Of a DNA stretch of 56,201 nucleotides, positions 17,283 through 24,751 are shown piece by piece. Source of the stretch: Symplocastrum torsivum CPER-KK1 (GTDB lineage: Bacteria > Cyanobacteriota > Cyanobacteriia > Cyanobacteriales > Coleofasciculaceae); contig JAHHIF010000054.1 of the NCBI GenBank assembly GCA_019358875.1, positions 1 to 56,201 of the forward strand. The letters are read 5' to 3'. The position numbers and the translations under genes are program-made. Every line of letters begins with the position of its first letter. The first letter of the stretch is position 1. Under the pieces are notes generated by a model. The model had not been told where the DNA came from. It did no database searches and saw only the letters and a list, made by a program, of their open reading frames with translations.

Positions 17283-17819
17283 TTACTTGGCGTTAGCTGA
17301 TGCCTGTTGGGCGTAGTTCAGATTTTTTTGATACTCTGCAACTTTTTGTTGTGCGACTTTATGATTCGGGTTAGCTTTCGGTACAGCCTTCATCAAGGCG
17401 ATCGCTTGTTGCCAATTGGTGGCGACGGTATTCCATTGAGCTTTCGTCTTAGCGGTTTGAGTTAATTCTGCGGCACTTGTTGCATTATTAACAGCATTGT
17501 AGAAAGCGGTAGCTGGGGCTGAGGCTTGCGCGGCTGGAGCGGAGGCTTTTTGAGCAACTGGTTTGGGTGAAGCTTTAGCGGTTGGAGCGGAGGCTTTTTG
17601 AGCGACTGGAGTGGGTGAAGCTTTAGCGGCTGGAGCGGAGGCTTTTTGAGCGACTGGAGTGGGTGAAGCTTTCGCCTTTGGTTTTGGCGCTATTGGAACC
17701 GGTTCACTAGTTACAGCGTTATTTTCCTGATAGGCACTGTAAGCATTCCATCCAAGTAAACCAAGAATTAATAGACCTCCAACAGCAATCACATACTGAA
17801 TCGGCTTTGAGATTTTCAT
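17283..17819 (-). CDS. Membrane-anchored Ala/Pro/Lys-rich repeat protein
   Basis: A 178-residue protein of unknown function. Residues about 8-30 form one membrane helix (VIAVGGLLILGLLGWNAY). Next comes an extended linker with three copies of a 16-residue unit (KASPTPVAQKASAPAA and variants), then a helical C-terminal region of about 70 residues resembling one TPR-like helix pair (WNTVATNWQQAIALMKAVP, then NHKVAQQKVAEYQKNL). The plan is that of an inner-membrane protein that projects a helical domain through a spacer. The repeat linker is encoded by near-identical 48-base DNA units, so copy number may vary between strains. Confidence 0.8.
   Translation of the reverse strand: MKISKPIQYVIAVGGLLILGLLGWNAYSAYQENNAVTSEPVPIAPKPKAKASPTPVAQKASAPAAKASPTPVAQKASAPTAKASPKPVAQKASAPAAQASAPATAFYNAVNNATSAAELTQTAKTKAQWNTVATNWQQAIALMKAVPKANPNHKVAQQKVAEYQKNLNYAQQASANAK
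17539..17682. repeat. Three 48-base tandem repeats within a coding region
   Basis: Units begin at 17539, 17587 and 17635, each starting GCGGAGGCTTTTTGAGC on the plus strand. Units two and three are nearly identical. The period is a multiple of three, so gain or loss keeps the reading frame. Confidence 0.8.
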
Positions 17820-18195
17820 AAGAATCAGAAATATCTAATGACTGTTGCTCCCATTGCGGCGGCTTTGTTCCACCGAGTTGAGATTATCGATGGCATCTAT
17901 TAAAGCATTTGTTAGGAGTCAAGTTCTACCCAGTACTTGTAGCTAATTTTTCAGCTTCGTAAACTCAAACAAGTAAGTACTCTATAGGAACGGAGTGTTT
18001 AAAAGAAGTGTGATTCAGAATGCGATCGCACATCCTGAACCCCAGAAAAATTAAGTTATACCAGTTCCAAAAATCCCTGCAACCGATGAATTTGCTCTAG
18101 AAGCAAACGGTAAGAGGCTTTTTCTATAGCTGATTCTCTTTGTTTGAAGAGTCTTTGCTTCCTGCGTTACTCTAACCAAGGAAGTTGTTCCACAA
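17820..18195. other. Intergenic region of 376 bases without a supported gene
   Basis: It should hold the promoter of the Ala/Pro-rich gene and the 3' end of the TIGR02450 gene. A HIP1 octamer sits at the centre of an imperfect palindrome, TTCAGAATGCGATCGCA followed by CATCCTGAA, near 18013-18038. No open frame with a ribosome-binding site is seen. Confidence 0.45.
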
Positions 18196-18438
18196 CTACT
18201 GACTTTGTTCCATCTCTCCTAGAGACTGCCAGCCCGCTTGCCACAAGGAACGGTCTTTAAGTTGTTGAGCGTTGAGCCAAAAACGTACATTGGGGTCACA
18301 CGAAGCAATCATTTCTGCAAAAACCCACTTTCCCTGGTTTTTGCGGTTGACGACTTGGAAATGTCGCCAACCCCAAGTTTTCTGTTGGGCTGTCCATTTG
18401 GAACCAACCAGGTAAGGAAATTTTTGCTTTCTCTGCAT
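18196..18438 (-). CDS. TIGR02450-family tryptophan-rich small protein
   Basis: An 80-residue protein rich in Trp, of the TIGR02450 family found in cyanobacteria and marine bacteria. Seen here are the family features KWTAQQKTWGWRHFQVV, a conserved central CDPNVRFWL and the ending LKDRSLWQAGW. Function unknown. It lies 18 bases after the rhomboid protease gene on the same strand, so the two are probably cotranscribed. Confidence 0.82.
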   Translation of the reverse strand: MQRKQKFPYLVGSKWTAQQKTWGWRHFQVVNRKNQGKWVFAEMIASCDPNVRFWLNAQQLKDRSLWQAGWQSLGEMEQSQ

Positions 18439-18456
18439 TTCTTGTCTTGAGCGTAC

Positions 18457-19062
18457 TTATGAAACCTGCTTGCGCTGTGATAGGAAGCGTGCGGCGATTA
18501 CTCCACCAATAAACCCGAACAAATGGCCTTCCCAAGAGACTCCTGGCTGTGTTGGTAAGACTCCCCAAATTGCTCCACCGTAGAGGAAACCGACAATCAC
18601 TGAGAGCAGAATTGAGGGAATATTTCGTTCAAAGTAGCCACGCGCCAGCAGGAAACCTAGGTAGCCGAAAACAACACCACTTGCACCAATGTGAAGCCCT
18701 GCTGAACCGATCAGCCAGACACCCAACCCACTGACTAGCATTGTTATCCCAGTTACTACAAAAAAGTCACTGGTTTCTCGTAACATTACAAACCAGCCCA
18801 GAGTTAGGAAGGGTATAGTGTTGGCAATTAGATGTGCGAAATTACCGTGGAGAAACGGGGCGAACAAGATGCCACGTAGCCCGATTAGGTTACGCGGGAG
18901 GATACCGTACCTGTTCAGTGCCCCTCCAAGAAAAACATCCACAAACTCTAAAACCCAGATAGTGGCAACGAATCCACCTAAGATTGTCCCTTGGGTTTTC
19001 AATTCACGGGCGAGCGCTTTTGTTTCCTGATGGACGAGCGCTTTTGTGTCTTGCCTGCTCAT
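18457..19062 (-). CDS. Rhomboid-family intramembrane serine protease
   Basis: A 201-residue protein with six hydrophobic segments. With ATG 19062 as the start, the catalytic serine is S128 in HIGASGVVFG and the catalytic histidine is H180 in WEGHLFGF; HGNFAHL near residue 72 supplies the conserved His/Asn of the oxyanion region. It should cleave membrane helices of substrates within the lipid bilayer. The longer frame to 19110 opens with TTG and is not favoured. It sits 50 bases after the S9 peptidase gene and 18 before the TIGR02450 gene, all on the minus strand. Confidence 0.92.
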   Translation of the reverse strand: MSRQDTKALVHQETKALARELKTQGTILGGFVATIWVLEFVDVFLGGALNRYGILPRNLIGLRGILFAPFLHGNFAHLIANTIPFLTLGWFVMLRETSDFFVVTGITMLVSGLGVWLIGSAGLHIGASGVVFGYLGFLLARGYFERNIPSILLSVIVGFLYGGAIWGVLPTQPGVSWEGHLFGFIGGVIAARFLSQRKQVS

Positions 19063-19112
19063 TGTTGTATCTCTGGGGTGACGCAAATGTTTATGCTTCC
19101 AGACTAACAATT

Positions 19113-21104
19113 TCAGAGATTATTGATCGGCACGGGTTCCACAGCCTCCCCTGGTTCAAAGCCGAAGACACGGGAGTAGAAGTAGAATTCGCCATCTAAG
19201 GTACGTTTGATGTTCTCCGCACGACGGAAACCATGCTGTTCTCCCTCATAGGCAACATACGCTACTGGTAAACCCTTCGCCTTCAGGGATTCGACCATTA
19301 TTTCTGCCTGATTTGGCGGTACAATCTTGTCTTCTAGCCCTTGGAAGAAAATTACGGGGCAGGCAAGTTGGTGGGTAAAGTGAATTGGCGATCGCGCTTC
19401 ATATAAATCCTTTCGCTCCGGATAAGGTCCAATCAACCCATCCAGGTAGCGCGATTCAAATTTGTGGGTATCGGTTGCCAACGCCTCCAAATCACTAACG
19501 CCGTAGTAACTGGCACCTGCCTTAAAAACATTTCGGAACGTGAGAGCGCAAAGGGTTGTATACCCCCCAGCACTACCTCCTGCGATCGCTAATCGCTCAC
19601 CATCAACTAATCCTTGCTCAGCTAAATACTTTGCCCCATTAGCGCAGTCGTCAACATCAACAATTCCCCACTGGTCTTTTAACCGTTGACGATATTCCCG
19701 TCCATAGCCAGTGCTGCCACCATAGTTGACATCGAGAACCGCAAATCCGCGACTTGTCCAGTATTGAACTTTTAAGTTAAACGTACTGGAGGTAGAAGCC
19801 GTGGGTCCACCATGACTTTTAACGATCAGTGGCGGCTTCTCTCCAGCAGGTGCGGTGTAGTCTTGGTTTTGTGGGGGGTAGAAGAAGGCGTAGGCAGTCA
19901 GGTCATTTTCTGTAGGAAAAGCGAGCGCTTGTGGTATCGATAGATATCCCGTATTAATCTCCAACTCACTCGACCGACGCAAAACTGAGTTCTCACCTGT
20001 TGCCAAATCGATCCGAACAATCGCCGTCGGTTCTGTTGCTGAACCTGCACCAAATACTACTCGACCACTTGTTGCTTTTGGCGATGAGATATCTGTGTAA
20101 GGTGTTTCAATGACCTCTAACTGTCTTGTTTGCAGGTCGAGACTCGCTAGTTGCCAACTCCCTTCCTGTGTATAGGTACAGATCAGGCGATTTGCTGACT
20201 CAAACGCATAAGTAGACATCCCAAAAACCCACTGGGGAAGCCCAAACTCTGCTGTCATTTCACACAGTAGCTCAACCCCTTCAGCACCTCCTAACCCTTC
20301 TTTACTTAAAGGAGGTCGTCCTTGTCCTTGTGCCGCTAGGGGAGGTAGCCAGCGATAGAGATTCCACCAACCAGTGCAGTCAGAGACAAAGTAGAGTACA
20401 CCATCCGGAGACCACTCTGGTTGAAAAATCGACTCCTCAGTTCCACCTGCGATACATTCCGCTTCTCCCACAGAACCATCTTTCTTGATCTGAGCAACCC
20501 AAAGTTGAGTCCCATCCCACGGCATATTTGGGTGGTTCCAGCTTAGCCACGCTAGCTGAGAATTGTCAGGGCTAAGGCGTGGAGACGAGTAGAAGTCGCT
20601 ACTAGAAGCTAATACTTGGACATCTTCACCATTGACTAAGCTAATGCTGACCAGCGTATTGACAGGCTCCTGCTCACTATCCGTGTGGTCTTCTTGCACA
20701 CAGATAATCCGTCCTCGTTTTGAGTCAATTACAGCGTCCGCATAACGCCGCTCTGCTTGTGAGGTTAAAGGCTGCGGCTCAGAATCGGGAGTCTGCTGAT
20801 AGAGGCGTTGGTCAGTGAAGTTGGAAAAGTAAATTGTGCCGTCTTTGACTGTAAAAGCACCGCCACCATACTCGTGAACGCGAGTACGGACGTTGAAGGG
20901 AAACGGTGTGACATCAGTTATCTCACCATCGGGTGTCCGTCGTACAATTACACTTCGCCCCGCTTCGGCAGGTCGTCCCTCAATCCAGTAGACATCTTCC
21001 CCATCGAGGGCAATCTGACCTAGCCCAATTGTGCCAGCGACAATCAGATCAGCCGTAATGGGCGATTTCCAGGAACCATAAGGGGCAATTTGCGGCTCAG
21101 TCAT
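19113..21104 (-). CDS. S9 family (prolyl oligopeptidase-like) peptidase
   Basis: A 663-residue serine peptidase with an N-terminal beta-propeller-like domain (about 1-390) and a C-terminal alpha/beta-hydrolase domain. The triad is S511 (GGSAGGY), D592 (GLEDKIVPP) and H624 (EGEQHGF). The type resembles acylaminoacyl peptidases of subfamily S9C, which remove residues from short peptides in the cytoplasm; there is no signal peptide. About residues 253-275 (AAQGQGRPPLSKEGLGGAEG) are a low-complexity insert that corresponds to a dispersed DNA repeat rather than to the family (see the repeat at 20283-20345). The catalytic domain is intact. Confidence 0.93.
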   Translation of the reverse strand: MTEPQIAPYGSWKSPITADLIVAGTIGLGQIALDGEDVYWIEGRPAEAGRSVIVRRTPDGEITDVTPFPFNVRTRVHEYGGGAFTVKDGTIYFSNFTDQRLYQQTPDSEPQPLTSQAERRYADAVIDSKRGRIICVQEDHTDSEQEPVNTLVSISLVNGEDVQVLASSSDFYSSPRLSPDNSQLAWLSWNHPNMPWDGTQLWVAQIKKDGSVGEAECIAGGTEESIFQPEWSPDGVLYFVSDCTGWWNLYRWLPPLAAQGQGRPPLSKEGLGGAEGVELLCEMTAEFGLPQWVFGMSTYAFESANRLICTYTQEGSWQLASLDLQTRQLEVIETPYTDISSPKATSGRVVFGAGSATEPTAIVRIDLATGENSVLRRSSELEINTGYLSIPQALAFPTENDLTAYAFFYPPQNQDYTAPAGEKPPLIVKSHGGPTASTSSTFNLKVQYWTSRGFAVLDVNYGGSTGYGREYRQRLKDQWGIVDVDDCANGAKYLAEQGLVDGERLAIAGGSAGGYTTLCALTFRNVFKAGASYYGVSDLEALATDTHKFESRYLDGLIGPYPERKDLYEARSPIHFTHQLACPVIFFQGLEDKIVPPNQAEIMVESLKAKGLPVAYVAYEGEQHGFRRAENIKRTLDGEFYFYSRVFGFEPGEAVEPVPINNL
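20283..20345. repeat. Dispersed hairpin repeat inserted in frame in the S9 peptidase gene
   Basis: CCTTCTTTA (20296-20304) pairs with TAAAGGAGG (20307-20315) with one mismatch, within the flanks ACCTCC (20286) and GGAGGT (20311). Read on the minus strand it encodes RPPLSKEGLGG, a peptide that this class of cyanobacterial GC-rich hairpin repeat commonly produces. The related units at 40459-40521 encode PPSLQGKG and SPLLAGEGLGE. The boundaries are approximate. Confidence 0.6.
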
Positions 21105-21189
21105 GCGTATTCCTCTTTTTATCCCATGCCTAAAGGCTAATGAATGTTAGTGGCACCCTGGACAGAGTAAATTACTTTTAGGTTAGAGT

Positions 21190-21711
21190 CTACACCTGGC
21201 TTTTGAGTTCGTTAAGTTTCGCTCGAATTGTTTCAATGCGTGTACGGTTCACGCCCAAATCTGACTTTCCGAGACGTGAGGCAGAGCGGACGTGAATCAC
21301 CTTAGCACTATCATCGACTAAAAATTCCACATCATCGACAAACCCCATCAATTTACTCGTAAATTCAGCGTAGAGGTAATTGTCGGTTTCGGTGATGATT
21401 TTTGTTCGCTCTTGGCCCTCGATCACTTTTTTGAGGTTTGCGATCGCTTCTGTTGGTGTTGAATTGTAAGTTAATGGCTCAATACGGTTCTGAGCATCTT
21501 GACTTTGGCTGTTGACACAATTGGGTGTGTTAGGGCAAGGTGCTAGTTGCCCCGACTGTATACCAATATTTGTAGGTCTTTGCCCAGCGAACTTCATCCC
21601 TCCTGAGGAGATTAGCTTGACACCAATCAAAGTGGCAGCAACTAATACTAAGGCTATACAGATGATTAGTAAAATTCTGAGCGGTGATTGAGTTTGGAGT
21701 TCTCCGGTCAT
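21190..21711 (-). CDS. DUF1499 family membrane-anchored protein
   Basis: A 173-residue protein with one N-terminal membrane helix (about 12-33) followed by a DUF1499 domain. Family signatures are LAPCPNTPNCVNS near 56, YLYAEFTSKLMGFVDDVEF near 112 and VRSASRLGKSDLGVNRTR near 140. The domain would lie outside the cytoplasmic membrane or in the thylakoid lumen. Function unknown. It starts 479 bases... downstream neighbours on the minus strand begin with the S9 peptidase, 86 bases away, without evidence of coupling. Confidence 0.88.
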   Translation of the reverse strand: MTGELQTQSPLRILLIICIALVLVAATLIGVKLISSGGMKFAGQRPTNIGIQSGQLAPCPNTPNCVNSQSQDAQNRIEPLTYNSTPTEAIANLKKVIEGQERTKIITETDNYLYAEFTSKLMGFVDDVEFLVDDSAKVIHVRSASRLGKSDLGVNRTRIETIRAKLNELKSQV

Positions 21712-21924
21712 CTTCGTTATAAGTATTTTGCTTTAAGTCTGCTTTATGACCTTACCACTGCTCTTGTGTTTGAGACGATAGATACACTTAGTCTATTTAG
21801 TCTGTATTACTTAAACAAGGCTAAGTTATGAATCGCCTTCGTTCAGGATACGGGGTCTGACCCATACCCCCCAAACACGGAAAACAAAGGATAGTAAGAA
21901 CAGTGATTTTTCTCTGGTCAGAAG

Positions 21925-22143
21925 ATGTCAACTCAAGTTCTCCTCCTGCCTGGTGCGATCGCCGATTTATTTGCCGATGTTAGCAGTTCTGGTCAAATCA
22001 CTCTTGCTGACCGCTATGGACTTATGGCGGCAATATTAGAAGAGAGGCTGACGGAAGAAGAGAGAGCATCTGTTGATAGGATGCTACATGCTTGCTACCG
22101 GGGACGGATGAAGGTAGTCAGCGACATTTCTGCGCTGTCGTAG
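21925..22143 (+). CDS. Small cyanobacterial helical protein
   Basis: A 72-residue protein of a kind often seen in cyanobacteria, not functionally described. The central region SGQITLADRYGLMAAIL, then LTEEERASVDRMLHACYRGRMKVV, predicts two to three amphipathic helices with no membrane segment. The pattern (Gly, x, Ile/Leu-Thr, then an acidic pair, then a Gly-Arg turn) resembles the 67-residue protein at 53104-53307 and may indicate one small family. ATG start with a short intergenic leader. Confidence 0.65.
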   Translation: MSTQVLLLPGAIADLFADVSSSGQITLADRYGLMAAILEERLTEEERASVDRMLHACYRGRMKVVSDISALS

Positions 22144-22302
22144 GTTGAATGCACTGATAGACAAGAGTCCTGATTCTTTGGAAAAATTTGAATTCGCAGG
22201 TCTGCCCTCCAACTGTTAATTTGTAAATATTTGGCTTTCTGTGCAAGCAGCAGTTAGCAGCTTGGCTATATTTACCTTACTAGCTAAGTAATAGGTAGGC
22301 AG

Positions 22303-22527
22303 ATGACGAGCTTGGTATTCCTGGTAGCTGGTTTTGGGGCTTCCCTAATCGCTCTGAGGACAAAAGACGAGGTTAATCGTATTGCAGCTCTGGTAGCTGG
22401 GTCGATTTTTCTGATCTGGGGATTTGCTCTAACCCCCCAGGCATTTCAAATACTGGTTGAGGTTGCTATCATTATCCCCGTTTTCTCTATTTGTATGCGC
22501 TGTTTGGGTTGTGGTTTAACCCGGTAA
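22303..22527 (+). CDS. Small membrane protein of unknown function
   Basis: A 74-residue protein with two or three hydrophobic segments (about 1-17, 27-46 and 49-68) separated by the charged stretch RTKDEVNR. It ends with CMRCLGCGLTR, which has three cysteines. It looks like a small integral membrane protein; no family is recognised. It is followed by a MITE-like element. Confidence 0.6.
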   Translation: MTSLVFLVAGFGASLIALRTKDEVNRIAALVAGSIFLIWGFALTPQAFQILVEVAIIIPVFSICMRCLGCGLTR

Positions 22528-22568
22528 CTAGAGCATCAATACTTGCGGAGAATATCAATCAGTTACGA

Positions 22569-22672
22569 CTATAGCAATCCTATTTTAGTTACAAACTTTT
22601 ACTGTTCAGATTCCCGACTTCTTCAAGAAGTCGGGAATCTTAGCGTTTACGAATCATTTAGGATTGCTATAG
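22569..22672. mobile_element. MITE-like element, 104 bp, 14-bp terminal inverted repeats
   Basis: CTATAGCAATCCTA at 22569-22582 is the exact reverse complement of TAGGATTGCTATAG at 22659-22672. In the middle, GATTCCCGACTTCT (22609-22622) pairs perfectly with AGAAGTCGGGAATC (22626-22639), and A22608 with T22640, giving a 15-bp stem. No coding capacity. If the target is TA, as for IS630/Tc1-type elements, the TA next to each end could be the duplication. It may be mobilised in trans and also work as a terminator for the gene before it. Confidence 0.75.
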
Positions 22673-22729
22673 AACTGACAGAAGAGCGATAACGCCTTGA
22701 ATGCGTGAGTGCCAAGGGAGCGGCACTAG

Positions 22730-22960
22730 CTACTGCTGTTTAGGCAAACGTACCGCTTGATAGAGAGTGAGGTTGGAGTTGTACTTAGGGTCAGTACCTT
22801 TTTTCATCTGATTAACAACTTTGATAGTTCGTCCCCATTTTTGTGCGCCAAAAGCTTGCTTGAGTTGAGAATTAGAACTAGTTTTTGACAAACTGGGAAG
22901 CTCTGATGCTAAACCAATACTTGTGATGAGGATTACGCTGATTAAAGCTGTCAATTTCAT
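22730..22960 (-). CDS. Small secreted protein
   Basis: A 76-residue protein with an N-terminal signal peptide (KLTALISVILITSIGLASE, cleavage probably after GLA or ASE). The mature part of about 55 residues is basic and Gln/Lys/Asn-rich and has no recognised domain. It should be exported to the periplasm. Start ATG 22960. No operon partner is visible; truB lies 89 bases upstream of it on the same strand. Confidence 0.6.
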   Translation of the reverse strand: MKLTALISVILITSIGLASELPSLSKTSSNSQLKQAFGAQKWGRTIKVVNQMKKGTDPKYNSNLTLYQAVRLPKQQ

Positions 22961-23049
22961 TGTCTGCGCTTTCCTAAGCTAGAAATTTGTAATTTCAGTA
23001 TCAGATGCTGAGGTTTGCGATCGCGTTGACGTAATGTTTGACTTTTGAG

Positions 23050-23970
23050 TTAATTGCCCTTTTCGGGAACTCCAGTTTGTTCAAAAACCAGTTTGGGAAT
23101 CAGTAGTTGTCCTGTTTCTGAGGGCATCACCTGACCAATTCCCAGAAATGTACCATCGTCGTGGTGAACTCGTATTGCTTTTGTCGAGGTGTTAGGTAAG
23201 GTACTGTGCCAAGGAATACGCTGCCCCAAACACCAGCGATAGGCATCTTCTGGGAGTAATGCAACGCCAGGTAAATGCTCTAAAGCGGCTACTGGTGGTA
23301 TCGGTTGGAATATTCCTTCTTGGAGTTGGGCTTCTAATTCGTCTAAAGTCAGGCTATCTGCTAGGTTGAATCCACTGCTTTCGGTACGGATGAGGGAGGC
23401 TAGGACTCCGCCAGTATTCAGGGACTCTCCTAAGTCACGCGCGATCGCACGAATGTAGGTTCCGGCACCACACGCGATCGCTACATCAATCTCTGGAAAT
23501 TCCCCTGGACGCCAAGCTAAAACTTCAATGTGATAAATTTCTACTGTTCGTACTGGAACCTCAACCGTTTCACCCGCTCTCGCTAGCTCGTACAAGCGTT
23601 TCCCTTTTACCTGAATCGCGCTGTAAATTGGTGGGACTTGCTGAATCTTTCCTTTGAATTGCTGGAGTGAGGGTAAGACATCCTCCAGCGTCAACGTAGC
23701 TGCGGCTTGTGTGGCGATAACTTCCCCTTCCAAGTCGTCGGTTGTTGTCCTTACTCCCAATCGGATTGTTGCTTGATAAGCTTTATCGGATTGCATAAAC
23801 TGCAATAATCGTGTTGCCTTACCCAATGCGATCGGTAGGACACCCGTAGCTTCTGGATCTAACGTTCCTCCATGTCCTACTCGCTTCAGGCGTACCAACC
23901 GCCGTACTCTGGCAACACAGTCATGGGACGTTAACCCTGTTGGTTTGTTTAAGTTTAAAAATCCTTGCAC
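23050..23970 (-). CDS. truB: tRNA pseudouridine(55) synthase
   Basis: A 306-residue enzyme that converts U55 in the T-loop of tRNAs to pseudouridine. The start MQGFLNLNKPTGLTSHDCV is the family N-terminus; the catalytic aspartate is D38 in GHGGTLDPEATGVL; YSAIQVKGKRLYELAR and GTYIRAIARDLGE are the other conserved motifs. A C-terminal PUA-like extension carries PEDAYRWCLGQRI. Normal length and complete. Confidence 0.96.
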   Translation of the reverse strand: MQGFLNLNKPTGLTSHDCVARVRRLVRLKRVGHGGTLDPEATGVLPIALGKATRLLQFMQSDKAYQATIRLGVRTTTDDLEGEVIATQAAATLTLEDVLPSLQQFKGKIQQVPPIYSAIQVKGKRLYELARAGETVEVPVRTVEIYHIEVLAWRPGEFPEIDVAIACGAGTYIRAIARDLGESLNTGGVLASLIRTESSGFNLADSLTLDELEAQLQEGIFQPIPPVAALEHLPGVALLPEDAYRWCLGQRIPWHSTLPNTSTKAIRVHHDDGTFLGIGQVMPSETGQLLIPKLVFEQTGVPEKGN

Positions 23971-24001
23971 AACACGATTCTATAAATTTTGCTTAGCTTG
24001 G

Positions 24002-24739
24002 TTAGCCACACTGCCATAAGAAAGCTAGCTGTTCTTTGTGATTTGAGCATTGGAAGAGATATCCTACCCCAACATCCCCCCACATATAAGGAAGATTATC
24101 TTCTGAATCAATCTGAAAAACAAATTGTTTTATGGGTTTATTACAAGTTGGGCAATCTGGATATTCAGGATATTGTACCCACTCAGGCTAACCACCTAAC
24201 TTATCTCCTGTAACTGTTATGTGATTTTCAACTAAAGTATTCGATTCTTCTTCATTGATTGCGATTTCACAATTTTCTATCGTTTGATAATCGGGATAAT
24301 CATCAACGGCTTCCCAAGCTTCAATTAATTTAGCAGGAAATGATTTGTTTGGTTGAGAAATCTCAACTTTTACATTTAAATTACTGGGTTGAACAATTCT
24401 CACAACTTTTATAGTTGAGAATGGTTCCCAACCCTGGCAATCACATTCACAAGGAGGTTTATAATTTGTACAATAAAAAAGTTGCAGTAGACCGCTACCA
24501 AACTTTGCTTTCAACGCTCCAGGTAGCTCATCCAGGTTTAGCTGAAGAAAAAACTGCATGGGTTTGTTGCAGTTGGGGCAAAGTAGCCAGCGTTCACTAG
24601 CATTTAGCCAAGGGGTTCCCGCAAATTTTGATGCTGTTAAAGCACCATCACCTTCCTGAACTATTGGTTTCCAAGCTGAGCGTTTAAGGGGACTTGATTT
24701 CTGTTTGAGTTGTTCTAATTTCACATCAGATTCTGCCAT
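24002..24739 (-). pseudogene. DUF1963/YwqG-like protein gene split by one amber codon
   Basis: The frame opens at ATG 24739 and runs 183 codons to a TAG at 24188-24190. The same frame then continues for 61 sense codons to TAA at 24002-24004. The second part reads PEWVQYPEYPDCPTCNKPI, then QFVFQIDSEDNLPYMWGDVG and VGYLFQCSNHKEQLAFLWQ, clearly homologous coding sequence with a CPxC motif matching the CPNC motif near residue 54 of the first part. The codon before the break is GG, so GG-stop-PEW most simply derives from GGWPEW by TGG to TAG. Proteins of this family are uncharacterised Cys-rich cytoplasmic proteins. It may be a recent pseudogene, a strain polymorphism, a sequencing error or a readthrough site. 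Confidence 0.85.
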
Positions 24740-24751
24740 ATTTAATTTCTT

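Noticed and set aside
23989..24213. 74-codon plus-strand frame next to truB
   Set aside because: It lies antisense to the clearly homologous tail of the DUF1963-like gene.
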